Source: Candidatus Kaiserbacteria bacterium (GTDB lineage: Bacteria; Patescibacteriota; Minisyncoccia; Phycocordibacterales; UBA918). From it: 37,776 nt of DNA. Below are positions 31,309 to 37,776 of this stretch, piece after piece. The translations under genes were made by a program, and so were the position numbers. Location: assembly GCA_020428685.1 (NCBI GenBank), contig JAGQMJ010000007.1:1-37776 (forward strand), written 5' to 3'. Numbering within the stretch: position 1 is the first letter of the stretch; each line of letters opens with the position of its first letter. The notes under the pieces are model-generated. The model saw nothing but the letters and a program-made list of their open reading frames with translations. It searched no databases and was not told the DNA's origin.

Positions 31309-34300
31309 TTATTGTTTCTGAATTGAGAAAACGAAAGTAAACTCACCAGCCTTCACCTCCTCTCCTTCTGTCTTTGCAAACACTAATTCAGCTGCTCCTA
31401 CTGTCTTTGTGAGCAATTCTTGATGGAGACCAACTGCAGCTTGACCTGCTTCTTCAGTGGCGATGGTGAGGACGATGTTGTCCTGCGGCGCAAGGCCTTC
31501 GGCCTTGCGCCGCCCCTGCACTGCCCGCATCAATTCACGCACCGCCCCTTCGGAGATAAGTTCAGTAGTAAGAGTGGTATCAATTTGGATTGTATCTGCG
31601 GTCAAATATGACTTGGCGTTTAACTCATCCAAAACCACAGACTGTAGCTCCACAGATAATTCTGGACCACTAACACTTTCGATTGGCTGACGCACCTTGA
31701 TACCTGCCTTAGTTCTGGCTTCTAAAGCTGTTGTCACCACATCGCGGACCAGCTTCATCTGCTCAAACACAGACTCATCCACTTCGCCTGCTTCTGGCCA
31801 AGCCGCCAGATGGACACTCTCTGCCTCGTCTTCTTCCTTTACAGCTTGCCACAAATACTCAGCGTAGAAAGGCATGGATGGTGCCATGGTGAGCGCGAGC
31901 GTACGGAGCGTGTAGCGGAGTGTAGCGAGCGCTCGCACTTTGTCATTCACATCTTCCCCCTTCAGTCTTTCTCGACTGCGACGCAAATACCAGACAGACA
32001 AATCATCAATAAAATCAGTCACCGGCCGAGCGGCTTTATCCAGCTCATAGCTTTTAAAGCCTTCGGTAGCTTCAGAAACTAATTGATTGAGTCGAGCGAT
32101 TATCCATCTATCCAACACATTGTCAGAATCTGCTGTGGCTTTAGTTCCGTCAGCAAACATCTCGTACATCGCTAATACATTGTGTAGTCTACCAATATTC
32201 TTGCGCTGTAGTTCCATCACCTCCTTTTCTGAGAAGTTCAAATCCTCCCCTCGCATAATCGGCGAAGTAAGCAAATAGAAACGCATCGCATCAGAACCAG
32301 CTGTATTGGCCATATCTACTGGATCAGGATAATTCTGAAGTGACTTACTCATCTTACGACCATCTTCAGCCAAAACTGTACCGTTCACAATCACATTCTG
32401 ATACGGTGACTTACCAAACAAAGCTGTTCCGAGCACTATCAATGAATAGAACCAACCTCGGGTCTGATCCAAGCCCTCAGCAATAAACTGGGCTGGAAAA
32501 TGTTCTTTCTCGAAATTTTCACTATTTTCGAACGGATAATGATGTTGTCCATACGGCATTGATCCGCTTTCAAACCAGCAGTCAAATACATCTGGTACTC
32601 GCTCCAACTTCACCTCGTTTTCATAGAGCTCGACATTATCAATGTATGGTCGATGGAAATCGAGTTCAAAATTATCATTGTGTGGAATACGCACAAAATC
32701 TAATTTTCTAACCTCCGCATTGTCGAAGTAAATGGTTTCGTGCTGATTATGGAACTCTTCTGCTTGCTCAGGAGTCCTTCCTTCCATTGCCGACTCAAGA
32801 GCAAACAACGGTCCAGCGTGACTGATTATCAAGATATTTTTTCCGGCGCGCTTGGAATCTACATCGTACAAGAACTCGCCCATGCGCACCTGCACATCAC
32901 GACGGTTTTCTGAACCTGGCAGCGGCACCCGATAACGGTCTGTCCAAGTTGGGAATTTTTGATTGTAACTATCCCAATGCTTACCTTCAAATTCATCAGC
33001 GATATCGAGCTCACGAATACGGTCATCTTCTATCACTTCAACACCGCTTAAGGCCGCTGCTACTATTTCGGCTGTAGCGCGTGTTCGTTCAAACCCAGAG
33101 TGGATTATCAGATCAATCTTCCTTTCAGACAGCGCCGTAGCAGCGGCCTTCACCTGCTCCTTCCCAAGCTCAGTCAAACCATCTGCATTATCTTTGTTGC
33201 AACTAATTTCGTGACGAGTGTTGCTCTCACTTTCACCATGTCGCATCAAGAAAAACTGATTGGTGCTTTTAGGCACAAACTCTTGTAGTTCAGCTAAAGA
33301 ACCAAATACTTTGTATTCTTTAGTTTCGGGGTTACGCCAAATCGGCAACGGTGCGCCCCAGTATCGCTGACGGCTAATCGCCCAGTCACGCGCCCCTTCG
33401 AGCCATTTACCAAAACGATTAGTGCCGACATGCTCTGGCACCCAATTCACTTTATTATTTGCTTCCACCAAATCACCTCTAATCTTGGTCACTTCTACAA
33501 ACCACGAGGTAGTCGCGTAGTTCAAAAGTGGAGTCTGACAACGCCAACAATGCGGATAACTGTGAGTAATATTTTCTTTTCTCAAAATCTTACCAGCCGC
33601 TTGCAGAGCCTTGAGGATTTCGATATCGGCGTCCATGTGACCAACGCCAGACTCTTCGTCATCCTTTGGCTTCACTAGTTGTCTAGCAAAATCAGTCACA
33701 AAATCCATAAAGTGACCAGCCTCATCCACATGGTGAACTATCGGCACTCCGTGTTCTTGCGCCAACTTCATATCATCGTCACCATAGGCCGGAGCGATGT
33801 GTACTGCGCCAGTACCTTCTTCACCGATTTCTACATAGTCCGCATGATAGATAGTCCAAGCTTTGTCTCGCCCTTCAAACTTCTGCCCCGCCATATAGGC
33901 AAACGGCGGCTGATACTTTTTACCAATCAGTTCGGTGCCTTTGAATTCTTCTACTATTTCATGCTCTATATCTCCCAGCTGAACCAAACGAGCTTTAGCC
34001 AAAATCGCAAAACCAACCGACTCATCGTCTGCCAGCAGCTTCACCTTCACGTAATCCATTTCTTCATGTACCGCCGCCGCCATATTGCCAGGCAATGTCC
34101 ATGGTGTAGTCGTCCATACGAGCAGACTCGTGTCGGTCGTTGCTCCAGCTTCGTCCAAAAGTGGCAGCTTTACGGTCACTGCAATATCTTTAATGTCTTT
34201 GTAACCTTGATTTACCTCAAAGTTGGATAAGGTTGTCCCACAGCGCGGACAGAGATGCATGCTTTTGAAACCTTCATAAACCAACCCCTTTTCATGGAGA

Positions 34301-34839
34301 GATTTGAAAACCCACCACACACTTTCAGTGTAAGTGCTGTCCATAGTTTTGTAGTCATTTTCCATGTCAGCAAAACGACCCATACGTGGAATAATCCTTC
34401 GCCAGTCATCAGCGTACTCCATTACTGCATCGCGCGCGGCCTCATTAAAATTCTGAATACCGTACTCTTCAATATCACGCTTGGTCGCTAGGCCAAGCTT
34501 CTTTTCTATCAAGTTCTCAAGCGGCAAACCATGGCAATCCCAACCCCACTTACGACGGACGCGATAACCATTCATTGTCCAAAACCTTGGTATCGCGTCC
34601 TTGATAGTACCAGCCAAAATATGTCCGTAGTGCGGCAAACCAGTCGCAAACGGCGGACCATCATAAAATACAAAATCTCCTTTTGCTTCTGCTCCAGCTG
34701 GAGCTTCCAGACTTTTATTAAAAATATCGTTTTGTTCCCAAAGAGCCTGCATTGCCTCTTCGCGCAAAGCGACTTCAGACTTCTCGACTGCGTCTACTGA
34801 CCCACCCTTCTCGTTTTCACGTCCATGTTGTTTGTTCAT
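31309..34839 (-). CDS. ileS: Isoleucyl-tRNA synthetase with inserted histidine-phosphatase domain
   Basis: The 1176-residue protein is a eukaryote-like IleRS: PHYGHILAG is the HIGH motif (about 70), CPRC and CWRCQTP zinc-like pairs, editing-domain segments (LLVWTTTPWTLPGNMA), DLHRPYID-like FHRPYID (about 725), FDCWFESGSMPYGQ, and DGRKMSKSLQNYPDP (KMSKS). Between FGSLAELQEFV and FHRPYID a domain of about 190 residues (roughly 528-715) is inserted. It has every mark of the phosphoglycerate-mutase/histidine-phosphatase superfamily: LMRHGESESN (His534), HSGFERTRATAE, RELDIADEFEGKHW and ISHAGPL. The insert keeps the reading frame. The C-terminal anticodon-binding domain is complete. A GC-rich palindrome lies near the 3' end. 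Confidence 0.93.
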   Translation of the reverse strand: MNKQHGRENEKGGSVDAVEKSEVALREEAMQALWEQNDIFNKSLEAPAGAEAKGDFVFYDGPPFATGLPHYGHILAGTIKDAIPRFWTMNGYRVRRKWGWDCHGLPLENLIEKKLGLATKRDIEEYGIQNFNEAARDAVMEYADDWRRIIPRMGRFADMENDYKTMDSTYTESVWWVFKSLHEKGLVYEGFKSMHLCPRCGTTLSNFEVNQGYKDIKDIAVTVKLPLLDEAGATTDTSLLVWTTTPWTLPGNMAAAVHEEMDYVKVKLLADDESVGFAILAKARLVQLGDIEHEIVEEFKGTELIGKKYQPPFAYMAGQKFEGRDKAWTIYHADYVEIGEEGTGAVHIAPAYGDDDMKLAQEHGVPIVHHVDEAGHFMDFVTDFARQLVKPKDDEESGVGHMDADIEILKALQAAGKILRKENITHSYPHCWRCQTPLLNYATTSWFVEVTKIRGDLVEANNKVNWVPEHVGTNRFGKWLEGARDWAISRQRYWGAPLPIWRNPETKEYKVFGSLAELQEFVPKSTNQFFLMRHGESESNTRHEISCNKDNADGLTELGKEQVKAAATALSERKIDLIIHSGFERTRATAEIVAAALSGVEVIEDDRIRELDIADEFEGKHWDSYNQKFPTWTDRYRVPLPGSENRRDVQVRMGEFLYDVDSKRAGKNILIISHAGPLFALESAMEGRTPEQAEEFHNQHETIYFDNAEVRKLDFVRIPHNDNFELDFHRPYIDNVELYENEVKLERVPDVFDCWFESGSMPYGQHHYPFENSENFEKEHFPAQFIAEGLDQTRGWFYSLIVLGTALFGKSPYQNVIVNGTVLAEDGRKMSKSLQNYPDPVDMANTAGSDAMRFYLLTSPIMRGEDLNFSEKEVMELQRKNIGRLHNVLAMYEMFADGTKATADSDNVLDRWIIARLNQLVSEATEGFKSYELDKAARPVTDFIDDLSVWYLRRSRERLKGEDVNDKVRALATLRYTLRTLALTMAPSMPFYAEYLWQAVKEEDEAESVHLAAWPEAGEVDESVFEQMKLVRDVVTTALEARTKAGIKVRQPIESVSGPELSVELQSVVLDELNAKSYLTADTIQIDTTLTTELISEGAVRELMRAVQGRRKAEGLAPQDNIVLTIATEEAGQAAVGLHQELLTKTVGAAELVFAKTEGEEVKAGEFTFVFSIQKQ
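31485..31513. repeat. Perfect palindrome inside ileS (13-bp arms)
   Basis: GCGGCGCAAGGCC and its exact complement flank a TTC loop (GAA in coding sense). It encodes GRRKAEGLAPQ, the conserved R-K-x-A-G-L region of IleRS. Same loop triplet and GC-rich style as the tatD palindrome at 25530. Confidence 0.8.
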
Positions 34840-34870
34840 ATTTAAAATTAGTTATGTATATCAGACATAT

Positions 34871-35065
34871 GTGACCACTATCAAAAACAGCAGTCACCAT
34901 CGCGCAACGTATCAGGCTGCCTAGGCATGGTAACAAAAAAACCAGCCGCTGGGTAGCGACTGGTCTGAGCTGTCCTGACACACTCGAGTTAATTGAGCCT
35001 ACGAGAGAGCCGATCCTTTTCAGCTCAAGCTATACATGTAACTGAAATAAAATGCCTCTGGTAAG
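34871..35065 (-). repeat. Cassette repeat copy A (deleted form)
   Basis: This segment matches 35699-35839 plus 36027-36077, but lacks the 187 bases between. It keeps the shared terminator and the 3' ends of two small ORFs: R-L-S-R-R-L-N-stop, matching R-L-S-R-K-I-N-stop of the 61-residue ORF, and S-V-T-C-I-A-stop, matching S-V-T-S-I-A-stop of the 73-residue ORF. It is best explained as an internal-deletion copy. The rest of 34840-35108 holds nothing else I can support. Confidence 0.7.
34935..34963 (-). terminator. Terminator in cassette copy A
   Basis: On minus CCAGTCGCT-ACCC-AGCGGCTGG forms a 9-bp stem (one G-U) followed by seven T. Nearly identical to the hairpin at 35763-35790. Confidence 0.75.
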
Positions 35066-35108
35066 TTTCTAACACTGAAGCTATTTGTACTCATATTGTA
35101 AACATCAC

Positions 35109-35519
35109 TTAATCAACTTTTGACCGGGATTTATAGATAAAGAACAGAGCTTGGATCAAGCCTAATACCCCAAGGACAATCACCACTTGTGAACGATCTA
35201 ATGAACCGATCGAGTCGCCCACAGGCTTACTGGCCAAAGTAATTGAGAAAGACATGATGAATAGCCACCAAAACCAAACTTTCATGTAGCGTTTGAAATA
35301 ATTTTGTGGAAAGAAAACGAAGATTGAGAATATTAGTGTAAGGATTATACTCATGTTTTTTACAGAAGATAAAACCCCTTCCATAAAATAATAACTGCAC
35401 CCCCCACCTGTACAACTGCTTTGCCAATATACTTCTGATGTAAAATATATAACTATAGAAATAACTATAGAAATAACATTTACGAGTTTCCACAGGTTGT
35501 CTTTTGAGAAAATTTTCAT
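35109..35519 (-). CDS. Four-helix membrane protein, paralog family member 4
   Basis: The 136-residue protein has the same plan as the 7.3-kb cluster: helices at about 12-28, 52-70, 82-97 and 110-128, the loop FFPQNYFKRYMKVWFWW, and SLDRSQVV before the last helix, identical with the member at 7287. A Cys-containing outer loop (QSSCTGGGC) matches that of member 1. Immediately upstream is a charged small ORF, again as in the 7.3-kb cluster. It is enclosed by cassette copies A and B. Confidence 0.75.
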   Translation of the reverse strand: MKIFSKDNLWKLVNVISIVISIVIYFTSEVYWQSSCTGGGCSYYFMEGVLSSVKNMSIILTLIFSIFVFFPQNYFKRYMKVWFWWLFIMSFSITLASKPVGDSIGSLDRSQVVIVLGVLGLIQALFFIYKSRSKVD

Positions 35520-35522
35520 ATT

Positions 35523-35693
35523 TTATTTTAGCTCACTGATAATATCAGAGATATTTTTAAGTTCTTCATCAGTAATTAAACCTCTACTATTATACTTCTT
35601 CAATCTTTTATTTAGACCAAATAAATTTATTCTTTCCAATCGCTTGTATAGTTTGCGATCATGTTTTTTATGTAGCTTTTCTATGAATCTCAC
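35523..35693 (-). CDS. 56-residue charged small protein paired with membrane protein 4
   Basis: From GTG at 35693 the frame encodes VRFIEKLHKKHDRKLYKRLE, then a second basic helix and KYNSRGLITDEELKNISDII, ending 3 bases before the ATG of the membrane protein. It aligns with the small ORF at 7691 (E-K-x-L-x-K, L-G-G-L or F-G-L, Y-x-x-R-G-L-I), which also precedes a SLDRSQVV-type membrane protein. The pattern suggests short helical hairpins, perhaps cytoplasmic partners. No Shine-Dalgarno is seen. Function unknown. Confidence 0.55.
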   Translation of the reverse strand: MRFIEKLHKKHDRKLYKRLERINLFGLNKRLKKYNSRGLITDEELKNISDIISELK

Positions 35694-35762
35694 ATATTGT
35701 GACCACTATCAAAAACAGCAATCACCGTCGCGCAACGTATCAGGCTGCCTAGGCGTGGTAAC

Positions 35763-35790
35763 AAAAAACCAGCCGCTGGGTAGCGACTGG
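35763..35790 (-). terminator. Terminator in cassette copy B
   Basis: On minus CCAGTCGCT-ACCC-AGCGGCTGG then six T, 26 bases after the stop of the 61-residue ORF. Confidence 0.8.
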
Positions 35791-35815
35791 TTTGAGCTGT
35801 CCTGACATGCTCGAG

Positions 35816-36001
35816 TTAATTGATCTTACGAGAGAGCCGGCCTTCGATGACCTTCTCGGGCGACGGAGGTGCCTGCTCTGCTGGCTGAGCACCCTCCCCA
35901 CAATTGCGCTCAAACATCTGACTGACAGGAGTCTTCGTCAAGAGAGCCCCAATTGCGTAAGAAGTCTCAGCTGGACCAAGCGGACGCTGGTGTTTCGACA
36001 T
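35816..36001 (-). CDS. 61-residue small protein with strong Shine-Dalgarno
   Basis: The ATG at 36001 is preceded by AGGAGG, a perfect ribosome site about 9 bases upstream. The product begins MSKHQRPLGPAETSYAIGA, has a Pro/Glu/Ala-rich middle (GAQPAEQAPPSPEK) and a basic tail (RLSRKIN). No membrane helix or known domain is evident. It is 36 bases downstream of the 73-residue ORF and followed by a terminator, forming a compact two-gene unit. The tail is preserved in the deleted copy A. Confidence 0.6.
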   Translation of the reverse strand: MSKHQRPLGPAETSYAIGALLTKTPVSQMFERNCGEGAQPAEQAPPSPEKVIEGRLSRKIN

Positions 36002-36037
36002 ATCATTCCCCTCCTATTACCTACGGCCTTTTACTGC

Positions 36038-36259
36038 TCAAGCTATCGATGTAACCGAAGCGAGATGACTATGGTAAGCACCACTTCGCCTTACCTGGCT
36101 AGGAAACTGACATACATTTGACCCGTCCTTTACGCCAGTCGTCGACTCTTCGGAACTAACGTCTCTTCCGTAAAGACAGCTAAAAGGCATCCATGTCGCT
36201 GCATACACCTCGAATGAGGCCGCCACAAAAAGAAGAAAGGTCTGCGTAGGATAAAGCAT
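36038..36259 (-). CDS. 73-residue small protein, possibly secreted
   Basis: The ATG at 36259 follows GGGGAGGACATC, a strong Shine-Dalgarno. The first 21 residues (MLYPTQTFLLFVAASFEVYA) look like a weak signal peptide or anchor; then comes a Ser/Val-rich region with two Cys (SCLYG, NVCQF). The last residues recur in the degraded copy A. A plausible TTGAAA-17-TAAGGT promoter lies about 50 bases upstream. Family not recognised. Confidence 0.5.
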   Translation of the reverse strand: MLYPTQTFLLFVAASFEVYAATWMPFSCLYGRDVSSEESTTGVKDGSNVCQFPSQVRRSGAYHSHLASVTSIA

Positions 36260-36342
36260 GATGTCCTCCCCTGTTCAAGAATAACTTCAATCCAAATACA
36301 ACCTTACGCCCATCGGTAAATATTTTCAAGCTGATTGTGTTG

Positions 36343-37422
36343 CTATTCAATTTCGGTCACCAGCCTACCAGTCGGACCGATAGTGATTATTTGAAACACC
36401 TCTCGCCCCAACACCTGCCCTCTTTCAGTCTCTACCGTACAGCGCCAAATACCAGCTCGATAATTTTGCAGCACGGTGTATCCTCGATACCCGCCTTGGT
36501 TAGAACCAGCTATGTCGTAGCCAAAACGAAACTGCTCGTGCCAGCTTCCCTTTTCATCCTGAAATTCCCAGCGATGAAATATTTTTGTAGATAATTTGGT
36601 TGGCGCATAAACCCTAGCAAAACACGCAATCGAGTCATTCTTTGGATGGATAACCGGATGAATAAACGGGAGATGGGTGTACCAAGCTTGCTCCTCTAGT
36701 TCAATTCTGTAGTTGCCGTTTGTTTGCCTGACGACAGACTGTGCCACCTCGAGCTTGGTCAGAGATAGCGGGATCGGTGGAATAGCATTTGTAAAATACA
36801 GAACATTAAACCCGATATAAATACCGCCCAAAGTTACGATAATTCTCTTGGTATTCAGATTCATAAAATTCGGGATGATTTTGTACAAAATCTGAACTAC
36901 GAAAGTCACCCACATCAAGGCGACTATTCCACTCAAGATAAAAATCCAATCTCCCATCTTCCCTAGCAAAACTGGCGTCACCAAAACCACGTAAGAATAA
37001 ATCCCAGTGAAGTACAACGCTAGGTGAAATATCAGCTTGTCGGAGCGCTTACCAATGAATTCATTTCCGACCACCACCGCTACTATCAATAATAAAAAAG
37101 GCCAACTAGCAAGCCAGTCACCGCTGCGGCCATAGAAAATCAACATCCCAGACAAGAGACCACCAAAAGAATACTGCATCAAAAGCGGAGCAAATCTCTT
37201 TAAGAAGTTGTAGAAAAATTGCGGTCCTCTTTCTGCAATACCAGTATAAAAAAGTAAGACGGAAACTGAAGACAAAAGTGCATAAAACAAAAGCACTAGA
37301 TTATCAAACAAATCATCAATGCTATTTAGCAATATGTAATCCGTCACAAACCCTAGCAAGAAACCAACCGTGAGCCAGTGCTGTTTGATAGTTTTGAAAG
37401 TTTTGGTTAGAGCGCTCGACAC
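36343..37422 (-). CDS. Multi-pass membrane protein with C-terminal DUF2914
   Basis: The N-terminal two-thirds holds about eight hydrophobic helices. The C-terminal about 100 residues match the DUF2914 pattern: CFARVYAPTKLSTKIFHRWEF, GYRGYTVLQNYRAGIWRCTVET and GQVLGREVFQI. I place the start at GTG 37422 (359 residues, MSSALTKTFKTIKQH) since the longer frame from 37560 runs back through the glyA terminator, and an extended -10 (TGGTATGAT) ends exactly 6 bases before this GTG. DUF2914 is often found in envelope or stress-linked membrane proteins; function unknown. Confidence 0.75.
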   Translation of the reverse strand: MSSALTKTFKTIKQHWLTVGFLLGFVTDYILLNSIDDLFDNLVLLFYALLSSVSVLLFYTGIAERGPQFFYNFLKRFAPLLMQYSFGGLLSGMLIFYGRSGDWLASWPFLLLIVAVVVGNEFIGKRSDKLIFHLALYFTGIYSYVVLVTPVLLGKMGDWIFILSGIVALMWVTFVVQILYKIIPNFMNLNTKRIIVTLGGIYIGFNVLYFTNAIPPIPLSLTKLEVAQSVVRQTNGNYRIELEEQAWYTHLPFIHPVIHPKNDSIACFARVYAPTKLSTKIFHRWEFQDEKGSWHEQFRFGYDIAGSNQGGYRGYTVLQNYRAGIWRCTVETERGQVLGREVFQIITIGPTGRLVTEIE

Positions 37423-37428
37423 ATCAAC

Positions 37429-37437
37429 ATCATACCA
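37429..37437 (-). promoter_or_regulatory. Extended -10 promoter (TGGTATGAT), leaderless GTG start
   Basis: On minus TGGTATGAT ends 6 bases before the GTG chosen for the DUF2914 gene, and it is just downstream of the glyA terminator. Confidence 0.55.
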
Positions 37438-37451
37438 AAGATAATTTAAAT

Positions 37452-37512
37452 AAAAAAAACCCGCTGTCGGCGGCGGGTTGAGGGAGTGATTGAAAAACAC
37501 CGACAGCGGGGT
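37452..37512 (-). terminator. glyA terminator with alternative hairpins
   Basis: On minus CCCGCTGTCGG pairs with CCGACAGCGGG (11 bp) across a 29-base loop and is followed by eight T. An alternative short hairpin (CCCGC/GCGGG) can form inside the downstream half. It lies 92 bases past the glyA stop. Confidence 0.7.
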
Positions 37513-37603
37513 GGGACCCTGTGAGGTCAAAGACTGGAGGTGAGGTACTACTAATTCCAAGCATACTCCTGATACGCCTTAGACTCAAGGTGGTTATGCA
37601 CAA

Positions 37604-37776
37604 TTAAGAAAACTGCTCTGGCACAGGGAAAGCTTCACACAGAGCCTGAACCTCCCTTCTTATTTCAGCTTTTACGACCTCATCATCTTTGGCTTTTAGA
37701 GTTCTAACCATCAATTCAGCCAATGCTGCAGCCTCCTTTTCCTTCATGCCACGAGTAGTCATCGCTGGTGTACCAA
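37604..37776 (-). CDS. glyA: Serine hydroxymethyltransferase, C-terminal end (partial)
   Basis: The last 57 codons of a gene running off the window. The frame reads GTPAMTTRGMKEKEAAALAE, matching the conserved GTPAxTTRG region of SHMT, then a helix and the ending EAFPVPEQFS. SHMT interconverts serine and glycine with tetrahydrofolate. The catalytic Lys lies upstream of the window. Confidence 0.85.
   Translation of the reverse strand, partial: GTPAMTTRGMKEKEAAALAELMVRTLKAKDDEVVKAEIRREVQALCEAFPVPEQFS

Larger units (their letters stand above)
35699..36077 (-). repeat. Cassette repeat copy B (full form)
   Basis: The first 141 bases match copy A at over 90 percent by eye; a 187-base stretch carrying most of the 61-residue ORF and its ribosome site has no counterpart in copy A; the last 51 bases match again at a lower level. 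It ends inside the 73-residue ORF. Confidence 0.7.

Noticed and set aside
31891-31935. Further palindrome in ileS with repeated CGCT/AGCG steps
   Set aside because: It is GC-rich and repetitive, but the arms pair imperfectly, so it was not listed with the clear cases.
33679-34230. 183-residue plus-strand open frame
   Set aside because: Antisense to ileS, whose conserved motifs run through the region.
34840-36340. CRISPR array or insertion sequence suggested by the repeated segments
   Set aside because: Only two long copies are present, without short regular repeats, spacers, transposase or terminal inverted repeats.
37423-37560. N-terminal part of the long DUF2914 frame
   Set aside because: It crosses the glyA terminator and its T run, and a leaderless GTG start downstream fits better.

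Overview
The window looks like a chromosomal piece of a Candidate Phyla Radiation bacterium (Patescibacteria, most likely Parcubacteria/Paceibacteria-like). The inference rests on gene content and style: compact AT-leaning genes, short ribosomal and repair proteins, a peptidoglycan-binding S-layer-like surface protein, a DUF11-like membrane protein between recO and glyS, an eccentric EF-P, and many small membrane proteins of unknown family. No rRNA, tRNA, CRISPR array, insertion sequence or phage gene was seen.

Layout. 1-2.3 kb: a winged-helix regulator, then rplJ-rplL (minus) with a probable L10 leader and an odd duplicated rplL tail. 2.3-6.4 kb: a membrane cytochrome b5-like/cytochrome d1-like fusion and a GlcD-type FAD dehydrogenase, the most unusual metabolic pair here. 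6.5-7.2 kb: DUF1360 protein plus a 52-residue membrane peptide. 7.3-11.3 kb: a secreted LCAT-like lipase followed by three short four-helix membrane proteins and a small charged ORF. 11.4-13.8 kb: a lone CopG-like antitoxin and an S-layer-like protein with a long upstream region. 14.7-19.3 kb: a wHTH regulator, then ftsK, an Ig-like membrane protein and recA on plus. 19.4-24.8 kb: ECF sigma factor with a membrane partner, efp, rpsF-ssb-rpsR, a VanY-type carboxypeptidase and an IMPase-like protein. 24.8-34.8 kb: a long minus-strand housekeeping block, ileS-recO-DUF11 protein-glyS, then metG-tatD. 34.9-37.8 kb: a duplicated cassette of tiny genes around another four-helix protein, a DUF2914 membrane protein and the 3' end of glyA.

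Two gene-start styles coexist. Many housekeeping or host-like genes have an extended -10 (TGnTAnnnT) ending 6-9 bases before the start codon, predicting leaderless mRNAs. A few small genes and the IMPase-like gene carry strong Shine-Dalgarno sequences, one with a textbook TTGACA promoter. Several tRNA-synthetase genes and tatD contain perfect inverted repeats (10-16 bp arms) inside conserved protein motifs, without adding obvious extra residues.

The best candidates for something undescribed are the b5-d1 heme fusion with its FAD dehydrogenase, the IleRS carrying an inserted histidine-phosphatase domain, the coding-region palindromes, and the paired small-ORF/four-helix membrane protein family.
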